Shown: positions 1 through 8,676 of the stretch, piece after piece | How the letters are laid out: every line of letters begins with the position of its first letter | How positions within the stretch are numbered: the first letter of the stretch is position 1 | From: Streptomyces roseoviridis | GTDB lineage: Bacteria > Actinomycetota > Actinomycetes > Streptomycetales > Streptomycetaceae | Direction of reading: 5' to 3' | Assembly: GCF_039535235.1 (NCBI RefSeq) | Contig: NZ_BAAAWU010000001.1 | Location: 4,092,001-4,156,000, forward strand | Length of the DNA: 64,000 nt | Position numbers and translations under genes: made by a program | The notes under the pieces: model-generated | What the model was told of the DNA's origin: nothing | Databases searched by the model: none | Seen by the model: only the letters and a program-made list of their open reading frames with translations

Positions 1-537
1 ACCGCGCAGAACGGCCGCTACGGCCCGTACCTGAAGAAGGGCACGGACTCGCGCTCGCTCACCAGCGAGGACCAGCTGTTCACGATCACGCTGGAGGAGG
101 CGCTGGCGATCTACGCCCAGCCCAAGCAGCGTGGCCGCGCCGCCGCCAAGCCCCCGCTGAAGGAGCTCGGCACCGACCCCGTCAGCGAGAAGCCCGTGGT
201 CGTCAAGGACGGCCGCTTCGGCCCGTACGTGACCGACGGCGAGACCAACGCCACCCTGCGCACCGGCGACAGCGTGGAGACGATCACGCCCGAGCGCGGC
301 TACGAGCTGCTCGCCGAGAAGCGGGCCAAGGGCCCGGCGAAGAAGACGGCCAAGAAGGCGCCGGCGAAGAAGACCGCCGCCAAGAAGACGGCGGCGAAGA
401 AGACCACCACCACCGCCAAGAAGACGGCCGCGAAGAAGACCACGGCCGCCAAGACCACCACGGCGAAGACCGCGACGAAGACGGCGGCCAAGAAGACCAC
501 CGCCGCGAAGAAGACGGCCGGCGCACCGTCGGAATGA
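1..537 (+). CDS. topA: DNA topoisomerase I, C-terminal end (partial)
   Basis: The reading frame is open from base 1 and stops at 535-537, so only the last 178 residues are present. Two repeats of the type NGRYGPYLKKGTDSRSL and DGRFGPYVTDGETNATL are visible; they match the C-terminal topoisomerase repeats that bind DNA in bacterial TopA. The final 70 residues are a lysine/alanine tail built from AKKTAAKK-like units, typical of actinobacterial TopA and thought to aid DNA binding and processive relaxation. A strong terminator follows directly. The enzyme removes negative supercoils. The catalytic domains lie outside the window, so the identification rests on the tail, the repeats and the gene order with tmk and holB. 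Confidence 0.93.
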   Translation, partial: TAQNGRYGPYLKKGTDSRSLTSEDQLFTITLEEALAIYAQPKQRGRAAAKPPLKELGTDPVSEKPVVVKDGRFGPYVTDGETNATLRTGDSVETITPERGYELLAEKRAKGPAKKTAKKAPAKKTAAKKTAAKKTTTTAKKTAAKKTTAAKTTTAKTATKTAAKKTTAAKKTAGAPSE

Positions 538-578
538 CGGCACCCGCCGCCGAACCGGAGTGACCTTCCCGACAGCAC

Positions 579-620
579 GGGGGGTGCGGACCTCAGGGTC
601 CGCACCCCCCGTCTGTTTGT
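579..620 (+). terminator. Rho-independent terminator after topA
   Basis: A perfect inverted repeat has arms at 579-592 and 597-610 (left arm begins GGGGGGTGCGGAC), a 4-base loop, and a T-rich tail GTCTGTTTGTT. It separates topA from tmk. Confidence 0.9.
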
Positions 621-667
621 TCGGGCGGGCGCCGCAGGGAGCAAGGGCGTCCGGATAGGGTGGACGG

Positions 668-3600
668 ATGACGCGAGCAGAGCAGCCAGACACCGACGCC
701 GCACTCGTCGCCGATTCCCGGGAGCGTGCCGTACGGGCCCTCTTGCGCCACCAGCCCCTGCGGAGGCTGTGGAGCGCCCAGCTCGTCGGCGGCACGGGCG
801 ACGCCCTCGCCCTCCTCGTCCTCGTCCTGCTCGGACTCCAGGCGGCCGTCGCCGCCGGAGCCCTCGGCGGCGGGTACCGGGGCGCCGCGCTGGCCGTGGC
901 CACCGTGATCGCCGCGCGGATGGTCGCCACCGTCCTCTTCGGCGCCGTGCTGCTCGGCCCGCTCACCACACTGATCGCCCCCGGCGGCCCGCTCGACCGC
1001 CGCTGGACCATGATCGGCGCCGACGGGCTGCGGCTCGCGCTGCTCGTCGTCGCCCCCCTGTGGATCGACTGGACACCCGACGGCGCCCTCGCCTGCCTCC
1101 TGGGCACCGTCTTCGTCACCGGCGCCGCCGAACGCGTGTGGACGATCGCCAAGGAGAGCGCCGCCCCCGCGCTGCTGCCCGCCCCGCCGGTCGAGGGCGC
1201 CGCCGTCCGGCCGCTGCCCGACCACCTGGGCGCCCTGCGCACCCTCAGCCTGCGCACCGGCTTCCTGTCGGTGCCGGCCGCAGCCGGCGTCCTGCTCCTC
1301 GCGACGCTGGTCGGCAACCTGCTCGGCAGCGGCATCGACTGGTTCGGCCGGCACCAGGCCGCCCTCGGCTCCTACGCCGCCGCCGGACTCTTCGCCGCCT
1401 CCGTCTCCGTCCTGTGGTTCCTCGAGCTGCCCGGCGACCGCACCCCGCGCCCCCGTTCGCCCCTGGAGGGCCTCAGGCTCCCCGCGGAGAAGGGCCGCAC
1501 CGGCGCGCTCGGGCTGCTCGTCCTGGCCTGCGCGACCGTGGCCGCCGCCATCGCCGCGGCCGCGTCCGTCGCCGTGCTCCACGCCGTCGACCTGGACGGC
1601 GGCCCCGTCACGTACGCCCTGCTGATCCTCGCGCTCAGCGGCGCCACCGCGATCGGCATCCGCACCGCCGGATCGGTCCTCACCGTCCTCTCCCGGCGCC
1701 GGCTGCTCGCCCTCGCGCTCACCGTCACCGGTGTGGCGCTGCTGGCGATGGGCCTGGTGCCGGACACCGCGACCGTGCTCGCGCTCGCCGCGCTCGCCGG
1801 TTACGCCGCCGGTGTCGCCGCCCGCACCGGCCACGGCCTGATCGACCAGGAGACCGAGGAGACCCGCAGGGCCCGCGTCACCGCCCACCTGCAGGCCGTC
1901 GTCCGCGTCGCCGTCGGCATCGGCGCGCTCGGCGCCCCGCTGTTCGCCGCCGGCATCGGCCGGCACCGGCTCGCCTCCGGCAGCTTCGTCTTCGCCCACG
2001 GCGGCGCCGCCTTCACGCTGATGCTGGTCGGCGCACTGCTCCTGCCCGTGGCCGCGTTCGTCCTCGCCAAGACCGACGACCGGGCGGGCGTCCCGCTCCG
2101 CCGCGACCTGCGCGACGCGCTGCGCGGCGCCGACCCGGCCCAGACCCCGTCGGCGACCGGCTTCTTCATCGCCCTGGAGGGCGGCGACGGCGCCGGCAAG
2201 TCCACGCAGGTCCAGGCGCTCGCCGAGTGGATCCGCGCCAAGGGGCACGAGGTGGTCGTCACCCGCGAGCCCGGCGCCACCCCGGTCGGCAAGCGGCTCC
2301 GGTCGATCCTGCTCGACGTCTCCAGCGCCGGACTGTCCAACCGCGCCGAGGCGCTGCTGTACGCGGCCGATCGCGCCGAGCACGTCGACTCGCTGGTCCG
2401 GCCCGCCCTGGAGCGCGGGGCGGTCGTGATCTCGGACCGGTACATCGACTCGTCCGTCGCCTACCAGGGCGCCGGCCGCGATCTGTCCCCGACCGAGATC
2501 GCCCGCATCAACCGCTGGGCGACCGGTGGCCTCGTCCCGCACCTGACCGTGCTGCTCGACGTCTCCCCGGAGACGGCCCGCGAGCGCTTCACCGAGGCCC
2601 CGGACCGGCTGGAGTCCGAGCCGCCCGAGTTCCACGCGCGCGTACGGGCCGGTTTCCTCGCACTCGCCGCCGGCGACCCCGGCCGCTACCTCGTCGTCGA
2701 CGCCGGCCAGGAGCCGGAGGCCGTCACCACCGTCGTGCGCCACCGTCTCGACCGGATGCTGCCGCTCTCCGAGGCCGAGGTGAAGGCCCAGGAGGAGGCC
2801 CGCCGCAAGGCCGAGGAGGAAGCCCGGCGCAAGGCGGAGGAAGAGGCCGCCCGCAAGGCCGAGGAGGAGCGCCTGGAGCGCGAGCGCCAGGAACAGCTCG
2901 CCAGGCTCCGTGCCGAGGAGGAGGAGCGCAAGCGGCGCGAGGAGGAAGAGGCCCGCCGCCTGGAGGCCGAGCGCCAGGCGGAGGAGGCCCGGCAGCGCGC
3001 CGAGGAGGCCCGGATCGCCGCCGAGGAGGAGCGCAGGCGGCGCGAGGCCGAGGAGAAGGCTCGTCGCGAGGAGGAGGCCCGGCGCCGCAAGCAGGCCGAG
3101 GAGGAGGCCCGGCTGCGGGCCGAGGCCGAGGAGCGCCGCCGTGAGAAGCAGCGCAAGGCCGAGGAGGCGCTGATCCGCGCCGAGGAGGCTCGCCGGCTCG
3201 CCGAGGCCGCGGCCGCGAAGGCGGCCGAGGAGGCGGCCCGCAAGGCGGCGGAGGAAGCCGCCCGCAAGGCCGCCGCGGAGAAGGCGGCGGCCGAGCAGGC
3301 GGCGGCACAGGCCGCCCGCGAGGCGGAGGAGAAGGCAGCCGCGGAGAAGGCGGAGGCCGAGCGCAGGGCCGCCGAGGCGCGGACGCTGGAGCAGTCGGCC
3401 AACGAGGTCACGGTGACGACGCCGATCGTGAAGCCGGACACGGTGGAGCCGGACAGGGTGGAGCCGGACAGGGTGGAGCCGGGCGCCGGGAAGCCGGGTC
3501 CGGGGAAGCCCGGCCGCGGCACGTCGGACCCGGGCAAGGCCGGTTCCGGGAAGGCCGACCCGCGGCAGCCGGGCGCCTCGAAGACCGGCACGGGCGCATC

Positions 3601-4024
3601 CGACGACACGCCCACCGTGTCCCCGAACGAGGTCACCGTGCCCACCCCGGTCGTCAGGCTCGACGAGGACACCACGGTCATCCCGCGGATCCGGGACGCC
3701 GAGGAGACGGCGGTGCTGCCGCTGGTGCGGGACGTCGACGAGACCGCCGTGCTCCCTCCCGTACGGAACTCCGACCCCGCCGACCGGGTGCCGAAGGACT
3801 TCTTCCGCGACGAGCGCGACGGGGACAAGGACGACCGGACCGAGGGGACCGCCGACGCCAACGACCGCACCCGGGAGCTGCCCCAGCTCGACGAGCACGG
3901 CAGGCCGCGGCGCCGCTCGGACTGGGCCGAGGAGACCCCGCTCGACGACCTGCCGACCCTCGCCGATGAACTGCTCGGTTCGTTCGGGGACGACGGGGAG
4001 GACGACCGCCGGCGCCGGCGCTGA
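668..4024 (+). CDS. tmk: Membrane (MFS-like) / thymidylate kinase / coiled-coil fusion
   Basis: This 1118-residue protein has three parts. Residues 1-480 are very hydrophobic, with about ten likely transmembrane segments and an MFS-like look. Residues 498-700 are a complete thymidylate kinase: P-loop GGDGAGKST near 504-512, DRYIDSSVAYQG near 590, and TREPG after the P-loop. Residues 700-910 are a highly charged E/A/R/K helix, a long probable coiled coil; the rest is an acidic, proline-rich, disordered tail. Normal Tmk is about 210 residues, so this is a large fusion. dTMP kinase phosphorylates dTMP to dTDP for DNA synthesis. The same fusion is known in other Streptomyces, but the role of the membrane and coiled-coil parts is unclear. 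The start is the first ATG after the terminator; its ribosome binding site is weak. Confidence 0.93.
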   Translation: MTRAEQPDTDAALVADSRERAVRALLRHQPLRRLWSAQLVGGTGDALALLVLVLLGLQAAVAAGALGGGYRGAALAVATVIAARMVATVLFGAVLLGPLTTLIAPGGPLDRRWTMIGADGLRLALLVVAPLWIDWTPDGALACLLGTVFVTGAAERVWTIAKESAAPALLPAPPVEGAAVRPLPDHLGALRTLSLRTGFLSVPAAAGVLLLATLVGNLLGSGIDWFGRHQAALGSYAAAGLFAASVSVLWFLELPGDRTPRPRSPLEGLRLPAEKGRTGALGLLVLACATVAAAIAAAASVAVLHAVDLDGGPVTYALLILALSGATAIGIRTAGSVLTVLSRRRLLALALTVTGVALLAMGLVPDTATVLALAALAGYAAGVAARTGHGLIDQETEETRRARVTAHLQAVVRVAVGIGALGAPLFAAGIGRHRLASGSFVFAHGGAAFTLMLVGALLLPVAAFVLAKTDDRAGVPLRRDLRDALRGADPAQTPSATGFFIALEGGDGAGKSTQVQALAEWIRAKGHEVVVTREPGATPVGKRLRSILLDVSSAGLSNRAEALLYAADRAEHVDSLVRPALERGAVVISDRYIDSSVAYQGAGRDLSPTEIARINRWATGGLVPHLTVLLDVSPETARERFTEAPDRLESEPPEFHARVRAGFLALAAGDPGRYLVVDAGQEPEAVTTVVRHRLDRMLPLSEAEVKAQEEARRKAEEEARRKAEEEAARKAEEERLERERQEQLARLRAEEEERKRREEEEARRLEAERQAEEARQRAEEARIAAEEERRRREAEEKARREEEARRRKQAEEEARLRAEAEERRREKQRKAEEALIRAEEARRLAEAAAAKAAEEAARKAAEEAARKAAAEKAAAEQAAAQAAREAEEKAAAEKAEAERRAAEARTLEQSANEVTVTTPIVKPDTVEPDRVEPDRVEPGAGKPGPGKPGRGTSDPGKAGSGKADPRQPGASKTGTGASDDTPTVSPNEVTVPTPVVRLDEDTTVIPRIRDAEETAVLPLVRDVDETAVLPPVRNSDPADRVPKDFFRDERDGDKDDRTEGTADANDRTRELPQLDEHGRPRRRSDWAEETPLDDLPTLADELLGSFGDDGEDDRRRRR

Positions 4025-4029
4025 CGTCA

Positions 4030-4056
4030 GGCGGGCGCCCGGCCCGGGCGCCCGCC
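4030..4056 (+). terminator. Hairpin after tmk
   Basis: A GC-only inverted repeat (arm GGCGGGCGCCCGG, 4030-4042, against 4044-4056) begins 6 bases after the tmk stop. There is no T tract, as is common in Streptomyces, so termination is probable rather than certain. Confidence 0.55.
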
Positions 4057-4360
4057 GTCGGCCGGTGGCCGTCAGCCGGTGGCCGGTGGCCGGGGCCGGG
4101 TGCCCGCCGCCCGGTGTCCGGCCGTCGGTCCCGGGCCGTAGCGGTGGCCGGTGGCCGGTCCAGCCGGTGGCCCGGTCCGGCCGGTGGCCCGGTCTACGCC
4201 GGGGGGCTGCGCCCGGGGCCCGGACTCGGGACCTGGGTCCGGACCCGGACCCCGACCCGGACCCGGACCCGGACCCGGACCCGGACCCGGACCCCGACCC
4301 GGACCCGGATGCGAACCCGGACCCGAATCCGCACCCGCAGCCGGACCCGGACCCTCCTCC
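4057..4360. repeat. GC-rich tandem repeats between tmk and holB
   Basis: The 410-base gap between tmk and holB has no credible gene. It holds degenerate copies of GGCCGGTGGCC (about 4059-4195), then a hexanucleotide array of GGACCC/CGGACC (about 4226-4350) with scattered single-base variants. Reading frames over it give only PDPDPD or RTRTRT runs. The holB promoter must lie in or after it. Confidence 0.85.
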
Positions 4361-4434
4361 CGTTCGTCGCCGTCGACGGCACTGTCGGTGCGGTGCCCCA
4401 CAATGGGAGGCGTACCTGAGGAGGGGCAGCAGAC

Positions 4435-5637
4435 ATGGCCGTATGGGACGACCTCGTGGGGCAGCCGCGGGTCGAGGAGCAGCTGGCCGCCGCCGCGCGC
4501 GACGCCGACGCCCTCGTGACCGCGCAGGCCGCCGGCGAGCCCGCTCCCGACGCGTCGAAGATGACGCACGCCTGGCTGTTCACCGGGCCCCCCGGGTCCG
4601 GTCGGGACACGGCGGCGCGGGCGTTCGCGGCGGCTCTGCAGTGCGTGAGCCCCGACCGGGCGCTCGGCGGCGCACCCGGCTGCGGGTTCTGCGACGGTTG
4701 CCACACGGCCCTCATCGGGACCCACGCCGATGTCGAGGTGGTCCGCACGGACCTGCTCTCCATCGGCGTGAAGGAGACCCGTGACCTGGTCCGGCGGGCC
4801 CAGCTGTCGCCCGCCGTCGGCCGCTGGCAGGTCATCGTCCTGGAGGACGCCGACCGGCTGACCGAGGGCGCGGCCAACGTGCTCCTGAAGGCCGTGGAGG
4901 AGCCCGCGCCGCGGACGGTGTGGCTGCTGTGCGCGCCGTCCCTGGAGGACGTGCTGCCCACCATCCGCTCCCGCTGCCGGCACCTCACCCTGACCACACC
5001 CTCCGTGCAGGCCGTCGCCGACGTGCTGATCCGCCGCGACGGCGTCGAGCCGGAGGCGGCGCACGCGGCTGCGCGGGCCACCCAGGGGCACATCGACCGC
5101 GCCCGCCGGCTCGCCACCGACGAGCGGGCCCGGGCCCGCCGTGCCGTGGTGCTGAAGCTCCCGCTGCGGGTCGGGGACGTCGGAGCCGGTCTGCGGGCGG
5201 CGCAGGAGCTGATCGACGCGGCCGCCGAGGACGCCAAGCAGGCCGCGGAGGACGTCGACGTCAAGGAGACCGAGGACCTGAAGACGGCGCTCGGCGCGGC
5301 CCAGGGCGGCCGGATGCCGCGGGGCACGGCCGGGGCGATGAAGGAGCTGGAGGAGCGGCAGAAGCGCCGCCGCACGCGCACCCAGCGCGACAGTCTCGAC
5401 CTCGCGCTCACCGACCTGACCGGCTTCTACCGCGACGTGCTCGCGCTCCAGCTCCGCGCGAGGACCCCGCTGGCGAACGAGGACGTGCGGGACGCCCTGG
5501 AGCAGGTCGCCCGGGACTCCACCCCCGAGCGCACCCTGCGCCGCATCGAGGCCGTGCTGGCCTGCCGCGAGGCCCTCGACCGGAACGTGGCGCCGCTGCT
5601 GGCGGTGGAGGCGATGGCGATGGCCCTGCGGGGCTGA
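4435..5637 (+). CDS. holB: DNA polymerase III subunit delta prime
   Basis: A 400-residue clamp-loader subunit that helps place the beta clamp on primed DNA. The N-terminus MAVWDDLVGQPRV is the usual actinobacterial start, with GAGGAGGGG upstream as ribosome binding site. The P-loop position reads GPPGSGRD (residues 51-58), with arginine where lysine is needed for ATP binding, in keeping with a delta prime subunit that does not hydrolyse ATP. C70, C83, C86 and C89 form the zinc module. EDADRLTEGAANVLLKAVEEP and the SRC motif IRSRCRHL are conserved. The gene follows tmk in the same direction, as in related genomes, but a repeat-filled gap suggests its own promoter. Confidence 0.95.
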   Translation: MAVWDDLVGQPRVEEQLAAAARDADALVTAQAAGEPAPDASKMTHAWLFTGPPGSGRDTAARAFAAALQCVSPDRALGGAPGCGFCDGCHTALIGTHADVEVVRTDLLSIGVKETRDLVRRAQLSPAVGRWQVIVLEDADRLTEGAANVLLKAVEEPAPRTVWLLCAPSLEDVLPTIRSRCRHLTLTTPSVQAVADVLIRRDGVEPEAAHAAARATQGHIDRARRLATDERARARRAVVLKLPLRVGDVGAGLRAAQELIDAAAEDAKQAAEDVDVKETEDLKTALGAAQGGRMPRGTAGAMKELEERQKRRRTRTQRDSLDLALTDLTGFYRDVLALQLRARTPLANEDVRDALEQVARDSTPERTLRRIEAVLACREALDRNVAPLLAVEAMAMALRG

Positions 5638-5887
5638 CCGGGGTCGGGACTCGGCAGGGCGGACGTGGCCGGAGGCCGGGCCTCGCCAGGGCCGAGGAGT
5701 CCCGGCCGACCGCGAGGCCGTGGGGGCCGCTCGCCCCCGCTCGTCTCTTCCCTCCGCTGTTCTCCCCCGGTCGTTCTTCCCCCCGGTCGGTAGGCCCGGT
5801 TCCGCGAGCCCCGGTATTCCACAGGGGCCGGGTTGTCCACAGGACCCGATTGGACACGTTCCGTACCCGTCCGGATACGCTCCGGGG

Positions 5888-7435
5888 ATGGACTCCAGGC
5901 GCCTGCTCCGCATCTCCGCCACCGCCCTCGCGGTCGGTGGCCTCGTCCTCTCCGGCTGTACGAGCGGGAGCGGCGCCGCCGCGCCCTCGTCGAGCCGGTC
6001 CGCCGTCTCGGGGGAGCCGGCCGCCCAGGCCGCCCTGGCGCGGTACTACGCGCAGAAGGTGAGCTGGCGGGACTGCGGCGTCGCCGACTTCCAGTGCGCC
6101 ACGGTGCGGGTGCCGCTCGACTACGCGAAGCCCGGCGCCGACGAGGTCGAGCTCGCCGTCTCCCGGTCGAGGGCCACCGGTCCCGGCAAGCGGCTCGGCT
6201 CGCTCCTGGTGAACCCGGGCGGGCCGGGCGGTTCGGCGGTCGGTTACGTCCAGGGTTTCGCCGGCATCGGCTACCCGGCCCCGGTGCGGGCGCGCTACGA
6301 CATCGTGGGCGTCGACCCGCGCGGCGTGGCGCGCAGCGCGCCGGTCGAGTGCCTGACGGGTCCGGAGATGGACGCGTACACGCAGGTCGACGTGACGCCC
6401 GACGACGCGGCCGAGCGGACCGCTCTGGAAAGCTCCTTCAAGCAGTTCGCGGCCGGCTGCGAGAAGCGCTCGGGCAAGGTGCTGCCGCACGTCTCCACCG
6501 TGGCGGCGGCGCGTGACATGGACATCGTGCGGGCGGTCCTCGGCGACGAGAAGCTGACGTACGTGGGCGCCTCGTACGGCACCTTCCTCGGGGCCACGTA
6601 CGCCGAGCTGTTCCCCGAGCGGGCCGGGCGGCTCGTCCTCGACGGGGCGATGGACCCCTCCCTGAGCGCCGAGCAGCTGAACCGGGACCAGACCGCCGGC
6701 TTCGAGACGGCGGTCAACGCCTTCGCCGCGGACTGCGTGAAGAAGACCGACTGCCCCCTGGGCACGGAGTCCGTCCCGGCGGCCCTCGCCCACCTGAAGC
6801 GCTTCTTCCGGGAGGTGGACGCCAAGCCGGTGCCGACGGACGGGAGCCGGAAGCTGGGCGAGTCCCTCGCCACCACCGGGGTGATCACCGCCATGTACGA
6901 CGAGGCCGCCTGGCCGCAGCTGCGGGAGGCGCTGACCCGGGCGATGGGCGGCGAGGGTTCGGCGCTGCTCGCCCTGGCCGACACGTACTACGAGCGGGAG
7001 GCGGACGGCTCCTACGCCAACCTGATGTTCGCGAACGCGGCCGTGAACTGCCTGGACCTGCCGCCCGCGTTCACGGGCCCCGCGGCGGTCGAGCGGGCGG
7101 TGCCCTCCTTCGAGAAGGCTTCCCCGGTGTTCGGCCGCAACCTCGCCTGGGCCGCCCTGAACTGCACCTACTGGCCGACCCCGGCCACCGGCCGCCCCCA
7201 CCGCATCACCGCCGAGGGCGCCCCGCCGATCGTCGTCGTCGGCACCACCCGCGACCCCGCGACCCCCTACAAGTGGGCCCGCGCCCTCGCCGAGCAGCTC
7301 TCCTCCGGCCTCCTCCTCACCTATGACGGCGACGGCCACACCGCGTACGGCCGGGGCAGCGACTGCGTCGACACGGCGATCAACGCCTACCTCCTGGAAG
7401 GCATCGCCCCGAAGGACGGAAAGCGCTGCTCATAG
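5888..7435 (+). CDS. Exported lipoprotein alpha/beta hydrolase (tripeptidyl-aminopeptidase type)
   Basis: A 515-residue secreted serine hydrolase. The start at 5888 puts a signal peptide directly at the N-terminus, with a lipobox (LSGC, Cys24) predicting attachment to the membrane outer face. The oxyanion region NPGGPGGS and the nucleophile elbow GASYGT (Ser229) are clear. The C-terminal part has GTTRDPATPY and DGDGHTAYG, which carry the probable Asp and His. The architecture matches the actinomycete tripeptidyl-aminopeptidase/proline iminopeptidase-like family, which trims peptides outside the cell. The exact substrate cannot be read from sequence. It lies 250 bases after holB and is probably a separate transcript. 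Confidence 0.9.
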   Translation: MDSRRLLRISATALAVGGLVLSGCTSGSGAAAPSSSRSAVSGEPAAQAALARYYAQKVSWRDCGVADFQCATVRVPLDYAKPGADEVELAVSRSRATGPGKRLGSLLVNPGGPGGSAVGYVQGFAGIGYPAPVRARYDIVGVDPRGVARSAPVECLTGPEMDAYTQVDVTPDDAAERTALESSFKQFAAGCEKRSGKVLPHVSTVAAARDMDIVRAVLGDEKLTYVGASYGTFLGATYAELFPERAGRLVLDGAMDPSLSAEQLNRDQTAGFETAVNAFAADCVKKTDCPLGTESVPAALAHLKRFFREVDAKPVPTDGSRKLGESLATTGVITAMYDEAAWPQLREALTRAMGGEGSALLALADTYYEREADGSYANLMFANAAVNCLDLPPAFTGPAAVERAVPSFEKASPVFGRNLAWAALNCTYWPTPATGRPHRITAEGAPPIVVVGTTRDPATPYKWARALAEQLSSGLLLTYDGDGHTAYGRGSDCVDTAINAYLLEGIAPKDGKRCS

Positions 7436-7531
7436 CCCCTGGACGGCCCCCTTCCGGGGGTGGTCGGAGCACTCCCGGAAACTGTGTAGACTTGGCGACG
7501 CTGCTGCACCCACCATGGGACCGCACGGCTT

Positions 7532-7605
7532 GCCGCCTTAGCTCAGTTGGCCAGAGCAACGCACTCGTAATGCGTAGGTCTCGGGTTCGAATCCCGAAGG
7601 CGGCT
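7532..7605 (+). tRNA. tRNA-Thr (anticodon CGT)
   Basis: A complete cloverleaf: acceptor GCCGCCT pairs with AGGCGGC, the D arm contains GCTCAGTTGGCCAGAGC, the anticodon stem ACGCA/TGCGT holds loop CTCGTAA (anticodon 7566-7568), and the T arm is TCGGGTTCGAATCCCGA. CCA is not encoded. The CGT anticodon reads ACG. Confidence 0.97.
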
Positions 7606-7609
7606 CGGA

Positions 7610-7646
7610 AGAAGGCCCGGTCGGACATTGTCCGACCGGGCCTTCT
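7610..7646 (+). terminator. Terminator after tRNA-Thr
   Basis: An 18-base inverted repeat (left arm starts AGAAGGCCCGGTCGG) begins 5 bases after the tRNA. The loop is minimal and there is no long T run. Confidence 0.8.
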
Positions 7647-7714
7647 CCGTTGCCCGGATCAGGCCGGTCCGCCGCCGTTCTGCCTGGTCGGGCGGGGGCG
7701 CTAGAGTCGCGGCC

Positions 7715-7864
7715 ATGGGGGAACGGCAGACGCGTACGAGACGGTGCAAGCAGTGCCACCGGCCGCTCGGGGAGCGGCGGTGGGGGCGGCCGAAGCGGTT
7801 CTGCACCCGGTGGCACCGGGTGCGGTACTGGCTGGAGGAGCTCGCCGAGTTGGTGTTCGGGTAG
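7715..7864 (+). CDS. Small Cys/His-rich protein, unknown function
   Basis: A predicted 49-residue basic protein. CKQC near residues 11-14 and CTRWH near the middle could form a small zinc site (CxxC...CxxxH). The C-terminal half, with RVRYWLEELAELVFG, looks like an amphipathic helix. I do not recognise the family. It sits between the tRNA-Thr terminator and a bidirectional hairpin that ends the lepB gene, so it looks like a genuine single-gene unit. There is no strong ribosome binding site before ATG 7715; an upstream in-frame ATG at 7628 lies inside the tRNA terminator and is unlikely. The call rests on the ordered Cys/His pattern and location alone. Confidence 0.45.
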   Translation: MGERQTRTRRCKQCHRPLGERRWGRPKRFCTRWHRVRYWLEELAELVFG

Positions 7865-7887
7865 GGCCCGCGCCCGAGGGGTGAGCC

Positions 7888-7912
7888 AGGTGCGGGGCGC
7901 TGCCCCGCACCT
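7888..7912. terminator. Bidirectional hairpin between convergent genes
   Basis: Inverted repeat AGGTGCGGGGC / GCCCCGCACCT with a GCT loop. Its right arm touches the stop codon of the signal peptidase gene on the minus strand. Confidence 0.7.
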
Positions 7913-8676
7913 CACCGGGTCGGTGCGAGGCCCGGCTGGTCGAAGGTGTCCGGGACGGGCAGGGTCGCCCAGTGGCTGATCGGCCAGGCGACCACCACGG
8001 CGCGGCCCACGACGTCCGAGGCGGGGACCATGCCGCCGTGGGTGTCGTTCTGGTGGTAGCGGGAGTCCAGCGAGCTCTGCCGGTGGTCGCCCATCACCCA
8101 GAGGCTGCCGCTGGGCACCGTGACCTTGAACTGGCCGCTGGGGTCCGTGCTGCACGCCGTGTTGCCGGGGTAGACGTACGGCTCGGTGAGCGGCTTGCCG
8201 TTCACCTTCAGCGGGCCCGCGCCCGCGCACTCGACGGTGTCACCGGCCACGCCGATCACCCGCTTGATCAGGTGTTGCTCCCCGGCGGCCGGCATCAGCC
8301 CCACGAAGCTCAGGAACTTCTGTGCCGTGTTGGGCTCCTGCACCGGGTTCCCGGCGAGCCAGCCGGCCGGGTCCCGGAAGACCACGACCTCCCCACGCGC
8401 CGGTTCCGAGCCGAACCAGGGGGTGAGCTTGTCGACCAGGACGCGGTCGTTCTCCTGGAGCGCGTTCTGCATGGAGCCCGACGGGATCAGGAACGCCTGG
8501 AGCAGGAAGGTCTTGATCAGGAACGCCAGACCGAGCGCCACGCACGCGAGGATCGGCAGCTCCACCCAGAACGGCCGCTTCGGCTTCTGCCGCTTCCCGG
8601 CGGCGACCGCCTCGTCGGAGGAAGTGTCGTCCGGTCCCTGCCCGTCGGAGCGCGCGTCGATCACCGAGTTGCCCAT
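7912..8676 (-). CDS. lepB: Signal peptidase I
   Basis: A 254-residue type I signal peptidase that cuts signal peptides from exported proteins at the outer face of the membrane. A hydrophilic N-terminus is followed by one membrane segment (about residues 38-60), then the catalytic motif IPSGSMQ with Ser68, and Lys138 in HLIKRVIGVAGD. MGDHRQSSLDSR is the conserved box D/E. Streptomyces carry several paralogues, usually clustered near rplS; this one stands alone next to a tRNA, like the dispersed copy in related genomes. No partner gene lies upstream. Confidence 0.95.
   Translation of the reverse strand: MGNSVIDARSDGQGPDDTSSDEAVAAGKRQKPKRPFWVELPILACVALGLAFLIKTFLLQAFLIPSGSMQNALQENDRVLVDKLTPWFGSEPARGEVVVFRDPAGWLAGNPVQEPNTAQKFLSFVGLMPAAGEQHLIKRVIGVAGDTVECAGAGPLKVNGKPLTEPYVYPGNTACSTDPSGQFKVTVPSGSLWVMGDHRQSSLDSRYHQNDTHGGMVPASDVVGRAVVVAWPISHWATLPVPDTFDQPGLAPTR

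Noticed and set aside
593..3898. 1101-residue open frame on the minus strand opposite tmk
   Set aside because: It is the antisense shadow of a GC-rich gene; low-complexity L/G/R sequence with no motif.
4057..4784. Frames coding PDPDPD or RTRTRT across the holB leader
   Set aside because: Hexamer repeat translation; true holB start has a ribosome binding site and full family match at 4435.
7532..7605. tRNA-Thr as an attachment site of an integrated element
   Set aside because: No integrase nearby and no second copy of the tRNA 3' end seen in the window.
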